In this document: positions 15,150 through 23,618 of the stretch, one piece after another
Layout of the letters: the number at the start of each line of letters is the position of its first letter
How positions within the stretch are numbered: position 1 is the stretch's first letter
The notes under the pieces: generated by a model
The model's database searches: none
The model's input: only the letters and a program-made list of their open reading frames with translations
Told to the model about the DNA's origin: nothing
Assembly: GCA_036389485.1 (NCBI GenBank)
Contig: DASVPR010000003.1
Coordinates: forward strand, 1 to 64,000
Direction: 5' to 3'
Length of the DNA: 64,000 nucleotides
Source: CADCVT01 sp036389485
GTDB taxonomy: Bacteria > Actinomycetota > Thermoleophilia > Solirubrobacterales > Solirubrobacteraceae
Position numbers and translations under genes: made by a program

Positions 15150-16232
15150 ATGGCCTTCTCCGATCCCTCGCCGCGCGAAGCAGCGCGAGCGGCGCCGCCG
15201 CTTCACGCCGATGTCGACCCCGACGAGTGGGACGCGCTCGCGGAGGCGGCGGCGAACCCGTTCGGCACCCACGCCTTCTGCGCGGCGTGGTGGAACGTGT
15301 ACGGCGGCGGGCGGCAGCTCGCCGTCGCGCGCGTCGCCGGCGCGGACGGCCGGGCCGCCGCGATCCTCCCGCTCTACCGCGCCGACCGCGGCCCGGTGCG
15401 GCTGCTGCGGTTCCTTGGCCACGGCGCCGCCGACGAGGCCGGGCCGCTGTGTGCGCGCGCGCACCGGCCGCTCGCCGCCGAGGCCCTGCGCCGCCAGGCG
15501 GCCGAGCTCGGCGTGCGCGGCGTGCTGCTCGCCGAGCGGCTGGCGGGGGACTCCGGCGTCGCGGAGGCGCTCGGCGGCCGCGTCGTCCGCGCCGAGTCCA
15601 GTCCCGTCCTCGCGATCGGCGGGCAGTCGTGGGACGAGTGGCTCGCGACCAAGAGCTCGAACTTCCGCGGCCAGGTCCGGCGGATGGAGCGCAAGCTGGC
15701 CCGCGAGCACGAGCTGCGCTTCCGGCTCACCGAGGACGCGGCGCGGCTCCCCGAGGATCTCGAGACGCTCTTCCGGCTGCACGACCTGCGCTGGGCCGCC
15801 GAGGGCGGAACCGCCGCGTTCACGGAGGACCGCCGCGCGTTCCACCGCGACTTCGCCGCCCGCGTGCTGGAGCGCGGCTGGCTGCGCCTCTGGATCGCCG
15901 ACGTCGACGGCGAGCCCGCGGCGGCGTGGTACGGGCTGCGCCACGCCGGCCACGACTGGTACTACCAACTCGGCCGCGACCCGCGCTGGGACCGGTTCAA
16001 GATCGGGTTCGTCCTGCTCGTCCACACCATCCGCGACGCCTTCGAGGCCGGAGCGGAGAGCTACCGCTTCGGCCTCGGCGACGAGGAGTACAAGGGGCGC
16101 TTCGCGACGCACGACCCGGGCCTGTTGACCGTTGCCGCCGGGTCGCACGCCGCGAAGCTCGCCGGGGCGGTCATCCTCGCGGCCCGCAGGCTGCCGCCCG
16201 GGCCGCGCAGGCTGATCGCCCGGCGCGTCTAG
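15150..16232 (+). CDS. FemAB/BioF2-like GNAT acyltransferase
   Basis: A 360-residue protein of the CelD/BcsL (Acetyltransf_6, FemAB-like) group. These acyltransferases occur in many exopolysaccharide and cellulose loci. Family landmarks are THAFCAAWWNVYGGG near the N-terminus, FRGQVRRMERKLARE in the middle, and the C-terminal acyltransferase core WYYQLGRDPRWDRFKIGFVL and FGLGDEEYKGRFA. It probably acylates a sugar or amino group in the polymer precursor. The ATG has no clear ribosome site. The end overlaps the convergent paralogue 2 gene by 4 bases (CTAG). Confidence 0.83.
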   Translation: MAFSDPSPREAARAAPPLHADVDPDEWDALAEAAANPFGTHAFCAAWWNVYGGGRQLAVARVAGADGRAAAILPLYRADRGPVRLLRFLGHGAADEAGPLCARAHRPLAAEALRRQAAELGVRGVLLAERLAGDSGVAEALGGRVVRAESSPVLAIGGQSWDEWLATKSSNFRGQVRRMERKLAREHELRFRLTEDAARLPEDLETLFRLHDLRWAAEGGTAAFTEDRRAFHRDFAARVLERGWLRLWIADVDGEPAAAWYGLRHAGHDWYYQLGRDPRWDRFKIGFVLLVHTIRDAFEAGAESYRFGLGDEEYKGRFATHDPGLLTVAAGSHAAKLAGAVILAARRLPPGPRRLIARRV

Positions 16233-17950
16233 CAGGTCCCCTGGGCGACGCACGGGTCCACGACCCGCAGGTACCGCGCCCAGTCGACCCCCTCCCGGAG
16301 GTTGAACACGTACCGGCCGTTGTACTCCGGCACGTCGTTGGCCTTGGCGAACTTGACCAGCTCGTCCTCGGCGCCGAACGAGGTGTAGGTCGACCCCGAC
16401 TCGAAGGAGATGCCCCAGTCGCCGCCGGTGTCGCCCATGTACATGCCGTACTCGGCCATCGCGTGCAGGATCGTCTTCTTCCAGCGGGGGACCGGGAGCG
16501 CCTCGATCTGGTCGGGCGACATCGCGAGCTGGAACCGCGCGCCCATCGGCGGGGCGTCCGCGGTCGGCTCGCCGAGCACCGAGCAGGAGCGGCCGCCCTG
16601 CGCGGCGGGGTAGACGAACGTGCCGGAGTCGCAGCGCGCGTTCATGAAGAGCGCGTGGGCGATGCGGCCCGCCTGCATCTCCTGCGCGCGGATGATCCCG
16701 GCCATGTTGCCGAAGTGCGACGCCGTCGCCTCCGAGCCGAGGCCGTCGCCGTCGATCCGCGTCCGGCCGCCCCAGCGGAACTCGAGCGTGCCCCCGCCGG
16801 CCGGCTTGGAGCGGACCTTGTAGAGGTCGTACTCCCACCCGCTCGCCTGGTCGACGACCGTCATGTGGCCGTCGCCGCCGGCCGCGGGCTGCGCGGCGTC
16901 CGGGATGCGGATCTGCATGCCCTCGATCTCGCAGTCGCCCCAGTCCTCGTAGCAGTGCAGCGTGAAGACCGGGTCGCTCGGCGTGGAGTAGTACGTCGGG
17001 TGCGACCAGTCGTCCTCGGTGCCGGACTCGCCCGCCTGCAGGTGGCCGAGCGGGCCGAAGCCGAGCGTGCGGCGCACGATGGCGTCGGAGTTGGGATGCG
17101 ACGGCGCGCCCGAGGGGATCGCGCGGTTGAACGGGCTCGAGTCGGAGTAGGGGCGCCAGCAGCCGCCCGGCCAGTTGCCGACCTGGAAGGTGCCGAAGGC
17201 GCAGCTGCCGGTGTCGGTGCTCCCGGGGGCCGGGGAGGTGGAGGTCGTCGGCTTGGTCGTCGTCGTGGTCGTGGTCGTCGTGGCGGTGGTCGTGCTCGTC
17301 GTCGTACCCGAGGTCGTCGTCGAGCCGTCGGAGGTGGCCTTGACCAGCTTCAGCTTGATGGGGCCGCGGCGGAGCCGCAGCGTGCGGCCGCTGCGCTTGC
17401 GCAGCGTCATGCGCGGGATCTCGCGGTAGAGGACGACGAGGTGCGCGCCGGCGGCGTCCTCGGCGGGCTCGCGCAGCGCGACGCGCAGCTCGCCGTCGCC
17501 GCGGGCGGCGCGGGTCGCGCCCTGCGTCCCGAGGCGGTAGCCGCGGCCGTCCACCTTGAGGACGACGCTGCGGATGTCGGCGGCGCTCAGCGCGCGGAGG
17601 TCGAACGCGAGCGACGCGGACTCCTGGTAGGCGACGACGAGCCGGGAGCGCGCGGCGCTCGCGCGGGCGACCGGGCCGTTCAGCCGCAGGGTGAGGCGGC
17701 TGGAGCGGCTGGCCGTGCGCCGCACCGCGTCGAGCTGGAGGCGGTGGGTCCGGCTGCGCAGGCGCAGGGCCGCGGCCTGGATGTCGGCCGGGGCGAGCTG
17801 ACCCATGTCGAACGTGACCGAGGTCGGCCCGACGGAGCTCGGGGCGATGGCCTGCGTGGCGGCGGCATGCGCGTCGGCGGATGCGGCCATGGGGCTGAGA
17901 GCGCAGGCGCACGCGAGCAGCGCGCGCCGTGCCTGGCGGCTGGTGAACAT
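16229..17950 (-). CDS. Exported protein, eight-cysteine domain family, paralogue 2 (riboswitch-controlled)
   Basis: A 573-residue secreted protein of unnamed family. Residues 1-30 are a signal peptide. Residues 42-108 and 110-176 are two copies of a beta-rich unit of about 67 residues (FDMGQLAPADIQ and FDLRALSAADIR begin them, LVVAY and LVVLY end them). Residues 208-245 are a Ser/Thr/Pro linker with a run of threonines. Residues 250-573 are the shared domain with CWRPY, DDWSHPTYYS, GMQIRIPDAAQPA, GHMTVVDQASGWEYD, RTRIDGDGLGS, AEYGMYMGDTGGDWGISF and VVDPC. All eight family cysteines are present. A c-di-GMP-I aptamer precedes it, so expression should follow c-di-GMP level. The domain and linker layout resembles secreted carbohydrate-active enzymes, but activity is unproven. 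Confidence 0.8.
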   Translation of the reverse strand: MFTSRQARRALLACACALSPMAASADAHAAATQAIAPSSVGPTSVTFDMGQLAPADIQAAALRLRSRTHRLQLDAVRRTASRSSRLTLRLNGPVARASAARSRLVVAYQESASLAFDLRALSAADIRSVVLKVDGRGYRLGTQGATRAARGDGELRVALREPAEDAAGAHLVVLYREIPRMTLRKRSGRTLRLRRGPIKLKLVKATSDGSTTTSGTTTSTTTATTTTTTTTTKPTTSTSPAPGSTDTGSCAFGTFQVGNWPGGCWRPYSDSSPFNRAIPSGAPSHPNSDAIVRRTLGFGPLGHLQAGESGTEDDWSHPTYYSTPSDPVFTLHCYEDWGDCEIEGMQIRIPDAAQPAAGGDGHMTVVDQASGWEYDLYKVRSKPAGGGTLEFRWGGRTRIDGDGLGSEATASHFGNMAGIIRAQEMQAGRIAHALFMNARCDSGTFVYPAAQGGRSCSVLGEPTADAPPMGARFQLAMSPDQIEALPVPRWKKTILHAMAEYGMYMGDTGGDWGISFESGSTYTSFGAEDELVKFAKANDVPEYNGRYVFNLREGVDWARYLRVVDPCVAQGTC

Positions 17951-17979
17951 GAGTATCCGGGGTTTGTTGGACTCACCCG

Positions 17980-18072
17980 GCTCCTTCGGCGGCCCGGCTG
18001 ACTCCGGAGTTGGAGTCCCGTGGCTTTGCGGACCCGCCTCACAGCGGGGGTGCCTTTGTCGGGAGAGTCACC
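17980..18072 (-). ncRNA. Cyclic di-GMP-I (GEMM-I) riboswitch
   Basis: The minus-strand leader of paralogue 2 shows the conserved parts of the GEMM-I aptamer in order: ACAAAGGCACC, a GC stem with a short purine-ended loop (CCCGC-TGTGA-GGCGGG), the diagnostic GCAAAGCCACGGG, a second stem-loop GACTCC-AACTCC-GGAGTC, and AGCCGGGCCGCCG. Purine bases in the GCAAAG strand and the P3 base of this class contact c-di-GMP. Directly after the aptamer is AAGGAG, then a possible CCGGG/CCCGG hairpin before the ATG at 17950. Translational control by hiding or exposing that site is plausible. Boundaries are approximate. Confidence 0.88.
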
Positions 18073-18162
18073 TTGGCAACGGTCAGGGGCTTTTTCGGCT
18101 CACCCACCGGCTGACCCGAACCTGGATTGAGGGCTCTGGACGTTTCGTCGAGAACGCCGTGC

Positions 18163-18915
18163 TCAGCGCGTCGCCGGGATCGGCGGCGTGCCGGGCCTTT
18201 CGCCCTGCAGGATCGCCGCCGGCGCGGCGGTCACCGACCAGCCGAGGACGTCCGCGAGGCCCGCGTGCGCGCGGCGCGCGTCGTGGACCTGGGAGGCCAG
18301 CCGCGGCGTCCGCCACTCGGCGGAGTGCGCGTCGGTGGCGAGCGCGTGGGCCCAGCCGCGCTCGAGCGCCCGGGCGGCGAGCGACCGGGCGCGGGAGCGG
18401 CGCGGCTCGCGCAGCGAGCGGGCCGTGAGCTGGACGAGCGAGCCCCGGGCGACGAGCTCGCCGAGGCGGTCGGGATCGGCCTGCAGGTCGGGGTTCAGCT
18501 CGGGGTGGGCGAGCACGACGACGAAGCCGCGGTCGGCGATCGCGTCGACCAGCTCCTCGAAGAGGGTCGGCAGTGCCGAGTGCGGCGTCTCCAGGAGCAG
18601 CATCGTCCCGTTGCCGCCGAGGGTGACCGCGCGCAGGTCCTCCTCGGGCAGCTCCAGCGCCGCGCCCAGCGAGACCTCGCCGCCGGGGAGGACGCGCAGC
18701 GGCAGCTCGTAGCGGTCGAGCGTCTGCTGCAGCTCCCACACCCGCTCGGGGATCTCCCGCGGGACGACCCGCGGATGGTCGTCGCGCACGTGGGGGGTGG
18801 CCACGAGCGTCGCGACGCCGTCGGCCACGGCTAGCTCGGCCATGGCGATGCTGCCGACGAGGTCGTGCGGGCCGTCGTCGATGCCGCACAGGACGTGCGT
18901 GTGGAGGTCGATCAC
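18163..18915 (-). CDS. CpsB/YwqE-type protein-tyrosine phosphatase
   Basis: A 250-residue PHP-fold metal-dependent phosphatase of the CpsB/YwqE group. It dephosphorylates the tyrosine kinase that governs capsule chain length. Metal-binding motifs are DLHTHVLCGIDDGP (H5, H7), ATPHVRDDH, LLLETPHS, LAHPELNP and ATDAHSAEW. The GTG start shares GTGA with the stop of the deacetylase gene upstream. The likely partner kinase is the fused protein at 30089-31636. The riboswitch-controlled gene follows on the same strand, 90 bases downstream of this stop. Confidence 0.88.
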   Translation of the reverse strand: MIDLHTHVLCGIDDGPHDLVGSIAMAELAVADGVATLVATPHVRDDHPRVVPREIPERVWELQQTLDRYELPLRVLPGGEVSLGAALELPEEDLRAVTLGGNGTMLLLETPHSALPTLFEELVDAIADRGFVVVLAHPELNPDLQADPDRLGELVARGSLVQLTARSLREPRRSRARSLAARALERGWAHALATDAHSAEWRTPRLASQVHDARRAHAGLADVLGWSVTAAPAAILQGERPGTPPIPATR

Positions 18916-19685
18916 CTGACGCCGGCGCCGCGCCCGCGCCACTGGGCCACGCTGCGCACCGCGCTGCCGACCGGCGACGACTGCAGGCCGCGGGCGACGC
19001 GCGAGGCCTTCTGGCGGAAGCGCCGGTCGTCGCCGTGGTAGATGCCGATGCGCGGCCACGCGAGCGCCGAGCGCACGAGGCGGCCGGCGGGCAGGCCCGC
19101 GCCGGTCCGGTAGCCGGCCTCGCGGGCGGCGGCGACGACGCGCGGGTCGACGTCGCCGTAGGGGTACGCGATCGACGCGCAGTGCCCGAGCTCGCGCTCG
19201 ACGACCGCCTTCGACACGGTCAGCTCGGCGGCGAGCGTGTCGTCGTCGAGCGTCGTGAGGTGGGGGTGGCTGCGCGTGTGCCCGCCGATCTCCCAGCCCG
19301 CGCCCTGCAGCTCGCGGAGCTGGTCCCAGTCGAGCGGCAGCAGCTCGGGCTCGTGCTCGGTGCCGAGCCAGTGGTCGATGCCCGGCCATGACATCGGCCG
19401 GCCGCTGCCGACGTGGTCGGTGGGGACGAAGACGGTGGCGGGCCAGCCCAGCTCGTCGAGGATCGGGCGGGCGCGCGTCAGCACGTTCAGGTAGCCGTCG
19501 TCGAACGTGACCGCCACGCGGCGGCCGCGGGCGCGCCCGGCGACGGCCTCGGTGAAGGTGGTGCCGGCGTAGCCGCGGTCGGCGAGCGTCCGCAGCTGCG
19601 CGCGGAACCGGTCCGGCATGACGGACAGCGGCGCCGGCCAGGTCGGGCTGACGGCGTGGTAGCAGAGGACCAGGATGTCGTTCAC
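18912..19685 (-). CDS. Polysaccharide deacetylase (NodB/CE4)
   Basis: A 257-residue CE4-family enzyme. The catalytic motifs are TFDDGY (residues 60-65) and HTRSH (H136, H140), followed by IAYPYGDVD. CE4 enzymes remove N-acetyl or O-acetyl groups from polysaccharides or peptidoglycan. There is no signal peptide, so it may be cytoplasmic, or exported in another way. GTG at 19685 is used because it overlaps (GTGA) the stop of a 6-codon upstream frame; GTG at 19691 is an alternative that adds two residues. It is coupled to the CpsB-like phosphatase gene by a 4-base overlap. Confidence 0.87.
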   Translation of the reverse strand: MNDILVLCYHAVSPTWPAPLSVMPDRFRAQLRTLADRGYAGTTFTEAVAGRARGRRVAVTFDDGYLNVLTRARPILDELGWPATVFVPTDHVGSGRPMSWPGIDHWLGTEHEPELLPLDWDQLRELQGAGWEIGGHTRSHPHLTTLDDDTLAAELTVSKAVVERELGHCASIAYPYGDVDPRVVAAAREAGYRTGAGLPAGRLVRSALAWPRIGIYHGDDRRFRQKASRVARGLQSSPVGSAVRSVAQWRGRGAGVR

Positions 19686-19702
19686 GACCACGCCCTCTTC
19701 AT
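19682..19702 (-). CDS. Possible six-codon leader peptide (MKRAWS)
   Basis: ATG-AAG-AGG-GCG-TGG-TCG-TGA begins 7 bases after a TACCTT hexamer at the leaderless spacing. Its stop TGA overlaps the GTG start of the deacetylase gene, so a ribosome ending here could restart on that gene. No known leader peptide matches. It may be a coincidence of an out-of-frame ATG. Confidence 0.3.
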   Translation of the reverse strand: MKRAWS

Positions 19703-19709
19703 CGGTGCG

Positions 19710-19715
19710 AAGGTA
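19710..19715 (-). promoter_or_regulatory. Predicted -10 element of the deacetylase-CpsB unit
   Basis: TACCTT on the minus strand, 7 bases before the mini-frame ATG at 19702 and 24 bases before the deacetylase GTG. Confidence 0.45.
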
Positions 19716-19745
19716 CCGGGTCTTGAAGGGCTCTGGTGAGCTTTG

Positions 19746-20987
19746 TCAGCCTCCGTGCAGCGCTAGGACCTCGTCTATCGGAGCCATCAGCGCCACGAGG
19801 CCGGGCTCGGCCGCGCCGGGATGCCCCGTCGCCCGGCGGAAGCGGTTCATCAGCTCGGCCACGGTCCCCGGGAGCGAGGCGGCGGCGAGCGAAGGGTCGA
19901 GGCCCCGGACCGCCAGCTCGCCGCGGACGCGCTCGAGCGCCCGGGTGAGCCGGTCGACGAGGGCGTCGTGCGGGCGGTGGCTCTCGAACTGGGCGTCGGA
20001 GACCTCGTAGGTCCAGACGTCGAACAGCGGCCCGCCCTCGGGACGGCCCCACTCCCAGTCGAACACCCGCAGCGACCGGTCGTCGTGGGCGACGTTGCCG
20101 CGCCAGAAGTCGCCGTGCACGGCGCAGACCGGCAGCGTCGCGCCGACCGCGCCGTGCGCCGCGCGCTCGGCGGCCGGCGACGCCGTCGTCCACGCCTCGC
20201 TCACGGCGCGCGCCGTCCGTTCCGCGTCCTCCTCGGTCCACGTCCTCTCGCGGACGGTGGTCGCCGCGTGGAACTCGCGCAGCCAGCGCCAGGCCCGCCC
20301 GCGGTCGGGCGCGACCGCGTCGCCGGTCAGCGTCGCCAGCGGGTCCGGGCGCGCGACGACGGCGAGGTCGCCGGCCGGCTCGAAGCGCCCGAGCGGCGGC
20401 AGCGGCAGGGCGGCCTCGACGCTCGGCGCGCCCGCCACCTGCGCGCGGAGGCGCTCGACGAGCGCCGTCTCGTGGTCGAGGCGCGCCGACCAGCGCGGGT
20501 CGGCCATCGCGAGCACCACCGCGGCCGGTTCGGAGGCGCCGGGCTCGAGCGCGAAGCAGACCGCCTTGGCCAGCTCGGACCCCGACGGCGAGAACAGGAT
20601 CACCGCCGCGTCCCGCAGCCGGTCGCCGAGCACGTGCTCGAGCGCGCGCCGCGCCAGGCCGGGCGACGCTGGCTCCAGCAGCGCGCCCGACCGGCCGAGC
20701 TCCCACGTCCGCGGGTCGAGGAGCCGCCGGGCCGCGTCGACCAGCGGGCGTCCGGGCGCCGGCGCGTGGAAGCTGCGGCGCATGAAGCGCGCGCTCTCGG
20801 GGGCGGTGACGTCGACGGCCTGGATCGGCGACGCCTCGTCCGGCCACAGCGTCCACGCCGTGCGACCGCGGGCCCGGAGGTAGAGGCCGCGGCCGACCAC
20901 CCGCGGGCGGGAGCGGACGACGCGGCCCTCGCCCGCCAGCAGCCGCAGGGCGGGCGATCCGGCGGGTGGCTGGGCCGCGGGCGACAC
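19746..20987 (-). CDS. Phosphotransferase-family protein (APH/choline kinase-like)
   Basis: A 413-residue protein whose C-terminal half has the aminoglycoside/choline kinase fold: the catalytic loop HGDFWRGN at 291-298 (Asp293) and the metal-binding segment VFDWEWG with Asp310. The N-terminal 200 residues are less typical and carry ILFSPSGSELAKAVCFAL, which could be part of the nucleotide-binding lobe. Such proteins phosphorylate small molecules, sugars or lipid heads; here a polysaccharide substituent is a reasonable guess. GTG 20987 follows TACGCT by 8 bases and is divergent from a glycosyltransferase. Confidence 0.75.
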   Translation of the reverse strand: MSPAAQPPAGSPALRLLAGEGRVVRSRPRVVGRGLYLRARGRTAWTLWPDEASPIQAVDVTAPESARFMRRSFHAPAPGRPLVDAARRLLDPRTWELGRSGALLEPASPGLARRALEHVLGDRLRDAAVILFSPSGSELAKAVCFALEPGASEPAAVVLAMADPRWSARLDHETALVERLRAQVAGAPSVEAALPLPPLGRFEPAGDLAVVARPDPLATLTGDAVAPDRGRAWRWLREFHAATTVRERTWTEEDAERTARAVSEAWTTASPAAERAAHGAVGATLPVCAVHGDFWRGNVAHDDRSLRVFDWEWGRPEGGPLFDVWTYEVSDAQFESHRPHDALVDRLTRALERVRGELAVRGLDPSLAAASLPGTVAELMNRFRRATGHPGAAEPGLVALMAPIDEVLALHGG

Positions 20988-20995
20988 GGCGGCGG

Positions 20996-21001
20996 AGCGT
21001 A
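20996..21001 (-). promoter_or_regulatory. Predicted -10 element of the phosphotransferase gene
   Basis: TACGCT on the minus strand, 8 bases before the GTG at 20987. Confidence 0.55.
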
Positions 21002-21015
21002 ACCGGCGCCGTCCA

Positions 21016-21021
21016 TACACT
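21016..21021 (+). promoter_or_regulatory. Predicted -10 element of the glycosyltransferase gene
   Basis: TACACT, 8 bases before the ATG at 21030. Its divergent partner is 14 bases away, so the two promoters are back to back. Confidence 0.55.
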
Positions 21022-21029
21022 CCGCGCGC

Positions 21030-22172
21030 ATGGCCGCGGCCGTACCGCGCATCGTCGGCGTCACGCCCGACGACCCCTTCGATCCGTGGACGTGGTCGCG
21101 CGCGAGCCGGCCGCTGTTCCGCGCGCTGCAGGCGCACGGGGCGCTCGCCGGCGCCGTCGACGCCGAGTACGGCGCGGTGACCGACGCCGCGCTCAAGGTG
21201 GCCTCCTTCTGGCCGCGGCGGGCGCGGTGGGTCGAGCGGTTCGAGCTCAGCCCCCTGCGCGCGGCCGCGCGCAGCCGCGCCGCGGACCGCAAGGCCGCCG
21301 CCGTCGACCCGCGGCCCGACGCGCTGCTGCAGATCGGCGCCTACTACGACATGGCCCGCGCGCGGCGCGTCCGGCCGGGGCTGCGCGCGTCCTACCACGA
21401 CAGCAACCTCGCGCTGTCGCTGCGCCACTACGACTTCGTCGAGGATCGCGACGCGCCGCACGTCCGCCGCGCGCTGGCGTTCGAGCGCCGCGTCTACGAC
21501 GGGGTCGACCTGATCATGCCGATGAGCGAGTGGCTCGGCCGCTCGTTCGTCGAGGACTTCGGGCAGGACCCCGGCAAGGTCGTGGCGGTGGGCGCCGGCC
21601 TCAACCGGGAGCAGCTGCCCGAGCCCGCGCGGGCCGAGCCCGGGCCGCCGCGGCTGCTGTTCGTCGGCTTCGAGTTCAGGCGCAAGGGCGGGTTCGACCT
21701 GCTGAGCGCGTTCGCGGAGCTGCGCGCCGAGCACCCCGACGCGGTGCTCTCGATCGTCGGCCCGGCCGCGCCGGACGACGTGCCCGACGGCGTCGACTGG
21801 GTCGGGCCGCTCGCGCGCGACGAGCCGGGCGACGCCGAGCGGCTCGACCGCCTGCACCGCGACGCGACCGCGTTCGTCCTGCCGTCGAGCTACGACCCGT
21901 TCCCCAACGTCTACCTGGAGGCGATGGCCTACGGGCTGCCGTGCGTGGGGACGCGGGTGTGCGGGATCCCGGAGATGGTCGTCGAGGGGGAGACGGGGCT
22001 GCTCGTCGAGCCCGGGGACAAGGCCGCGCTCGCCGGCGCGCTGCGCACGCTGGCCGCCGACCCCGAGCGGGCGCGGGCGATGGGCCGCGCCGGCCGCGAG
22101 CGGGTGGCCGAGCGCTTCACCTGGAAGGCGGTCACGGCACGGATGCTTGCGGCGATGCGCGAGCGCCTCTGA
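21030..22172 (+). CDS. Glycosyltransferase family 4-like protein
   Basis: A 380-residue GT-B glycosyltransferase. The C-terminal nucleotide-sugar domain has LLFVGFEFRRKGGFDLLSAF, FVLPSSYDPFPNVYLEAMAY (the E-x7-E region) and GLPCVGTRVCGIPEMVVEGE. The acceptor domain includes YHDSNLALSLRHY. It probably adds a sugar to the lipid-linked repeat unit in the cytoplasm. It is transcribed alone and converges with the flippase gene, overlapping it by 41 bases. The donor sugar cannot be read from the sequence. Confidence 0.87.
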   Translation: MAAAVPRIVGVTPDDPFDPWTWSRASRPLFRALQAHGALAGAVDAEYGAVTDAALKVASFWPRRARWVERFELSPLRAAARSRAADRKAAAVDPRPDALLQIGAYYDMARARRVRPGLRASYHDSNLALSLRHYDFVEDRDAPHVRRALAFERRVYDGVDLIMPMSEWLGRSFVEDFGQDPGKVVAVGAGLNREQLPEPARAEPGPPRLLFVGFEFRRKGGFDLLSAFAELRAEHPDAVLSIVGPAAPDDVPDGVDWVGPLARDEPGDAERLDRLHRDATAFVLPSSYDPFPNVYLEAMAYGLPCVGTRVCGIPEMVVEGETGLLVEPGDKAALAGALRTLAADPERARAMGRAGRERVAERFTWKAVTARMLAAMRERL

Positions 22173-23592
22173 CGCGCTCGACGACGTAGCGCAGCGACTG
22201 CGGGGCGACCAGCGCGAGGATCGCGAGGTATGTCGCCGCGCCGGCGGGGATCGCCACGACGAGCACCAGCCACTCCGGGCCGAGCGCGCGATCGGCGACC
22301 GCGAGCACGAGCGCCATGGCCGCGGTCGGCACCAGCGCCGGCCAGATCGCGGCGGCGATCTCGCGCGGGCGCACCGCGAGCAGACGCGACGCCAGCCCGA
22401 GGCCGATCAGCGAGAACAGCCCGGCGACCGCGGCCTGCGAGGCGGCGACGGCGTCGATCCCGTAGTCGACGAGCAGCAGCACGCCGGCGGCGAGCAGCGC
22501 CGCCCGGAACACGGCGAGCTTCAGCAGCACGCCGGCGCGGCCGGTCGCCTTGTAGACGGTCCCCGCCGGGATGCCGATCGTCACCCCGAGCGCGTAGATC
22601 GTGAGGATCTGCATGACGGTCGCCGTCTCGCGCCACTGGTCGCCGAACAGCGTCAGCACGATCGGCTCGGCGAGCACGGCCAGCGCCGCCGCGAGCGGCA
22701 GCCCCAGCATCAGCGTGTACCGCAGCGCGGTCAGGTACGCGCGGGCCAGCGCCTCGCGGCCGACCGACGCGAACGCCGGGAAGAGCACGTCGCCCGCGAC
22801 GTTCGACATGTTGATGATGAGCAGCTCCGGGAGGCGGAACCCGAGGACGTACAGGCCGAGCGCGGTCGTGCCGAGGACCCGGCCCACGACGAGGTCGTCG
22901 AACGTCCCGATGAACGCGTTGAGCAGCGAGACGAGGCTGAGCCCGCCGCCGAACGTCAGCAGCTGGCGCAGGTGCGCGCGGTCGGGCTTCAGGCGCGGCC
23001 GCCACGGCACGAGCCGCCAGATCACGACGTTGCGGGCGAGCGTCCCGACGAGGTAGCCGGCGACCAGCGCCCACACGCCGGCCCCCGCGACGGCGAGCGC
23101 GATGCCCAGCGCGCCGCGGACCACCGCGTCGGCCAGGTCGGCCAGCGTGATCGGGCGGAACTGCATCGCCTTGCGCGAGAGCGCCTCGGGCGTGCTCCGG
23201 AACGACCGCAGCAGGAAGTTCAGGCCGAGGACGGACGTGATCGCGATCAGCCGGGGCTCGTCGAAGACCGCGGCAGCGACGGGGCTCAGCGCCGCCACGA
23301 TGCCGCTGAGCACGACGCCCATCCCGATGCTGAACACGAACGCGGTCTCGGCACGGTCCTCGACGGCGTCCTCGGTCTCGACGATGAGCGCGTGACCGAC
23401 GCCGAGATCGGCGAACGCCTCCAGGAGCGCCATCACGGTGAGCGCGAGCGCGACCAGGCCGAAGTCCTCCGGGGTCAGCAGCCGCGCCAGCGCGGCGGTC
23501 GACGCGAGCACGAGCACGCGGCCGCCGACGTACGAGCCGTACGACCACGCCATCCCGCGCAACGTGCGCTCAGCTATCCCGGGTTCGGCCAT
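22132..23592 (-). CDS. Wzx-like oligosaccharide flippase
   Basis: A 486-residue MOP-superfamily membrane protein with about 12-14 hydrophobic segments. It shows the polysaccharide exporter signature SYVGGRVLVLASTAALARLL and LLTPEDFGLVALALTVMAL near the N-terminus, plus FGGGLSLVSLLNAFIGTFDD in the middle. Such flippases move lipid-linked repeat units to the outer membrane face, where the Wzy-like polymerases of this locus would use them. A TATCAT/ATGATA segment upstream is shared with the divergent glycosyltransferase promoter. The end overlaps the gene at 21030 by 41 bases, a long convergent overlap. Confidence 0.88.
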   Translation of the reverse strand: MAEPGIAERTLRGMAWSYGSYVGGRVLVLASTAALARLLTPEDFGLVALALTVMALLEAFADLGVGHALIVETEDAVEDRAETAFVFSIGMGVVLSGIVAALSPVAAAVFDEPRLIAITSVLGLNFLLRSFRSTPEALSRKAMQFRPITLADLADAVVRGALGIALAVAGAGVWALVAGYLVGTLARNVVIWRLVPWRPRLKPDRAHLRQLLTFGGGLSLVSLLNAFIGTFDDLVVGRVLGTTALGLYVLGFRLPELLIINMSNVAGDVLFPAFASVGREALARAYLTALRYTLMLGLPLAAALAVLAEPIVLTLFGDQWRETATVMQILTIYALGVTIGIPAGTVYKATGRAGVLLKLAVFRAALLAAGVLLLVDYGIDAVAASQAAVAGLFSLIGLGLASRLLAVRPREIAAAIWPALVPTAAMALVLAVADRALGPEWLVLVVAIPAGAATYLAILALVAPQSLRYVVERVRGARASPQASVP

Positions 23593-23603
23593 CGAGCGCG
23601 GCC

Positions 23604-23609
23604 TATCAT
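23604..23609 (+). promoter_or_regulatory. Predicted -10 element of the glycosyltransferase at 23619
   Basis: TATCAT, 9 bases before the ATG. It lies within 12-17 bases of the flippase start, so the divergent promoters must overlap. Confidence 0.5.
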
Positions 23610-23618
23610 GCCGCGCCC

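Noticed and set aside
17210..17330. Short GTC/GTG repeats considered as a CRISPR or minisatellite
   Set aside because: They encode the Thr/Ser linker of paralogue 2 in frame; there are no regular spacers.
18073..18120. A possible second GEMM aptamer upstream of the first (repeat of GTCAGCCGG)
   Set aside because: Only a 9-base match to the 3' part is seen; the diagnostic GCAAAGCC strand is missing, so no tandem aptamer is claimed.
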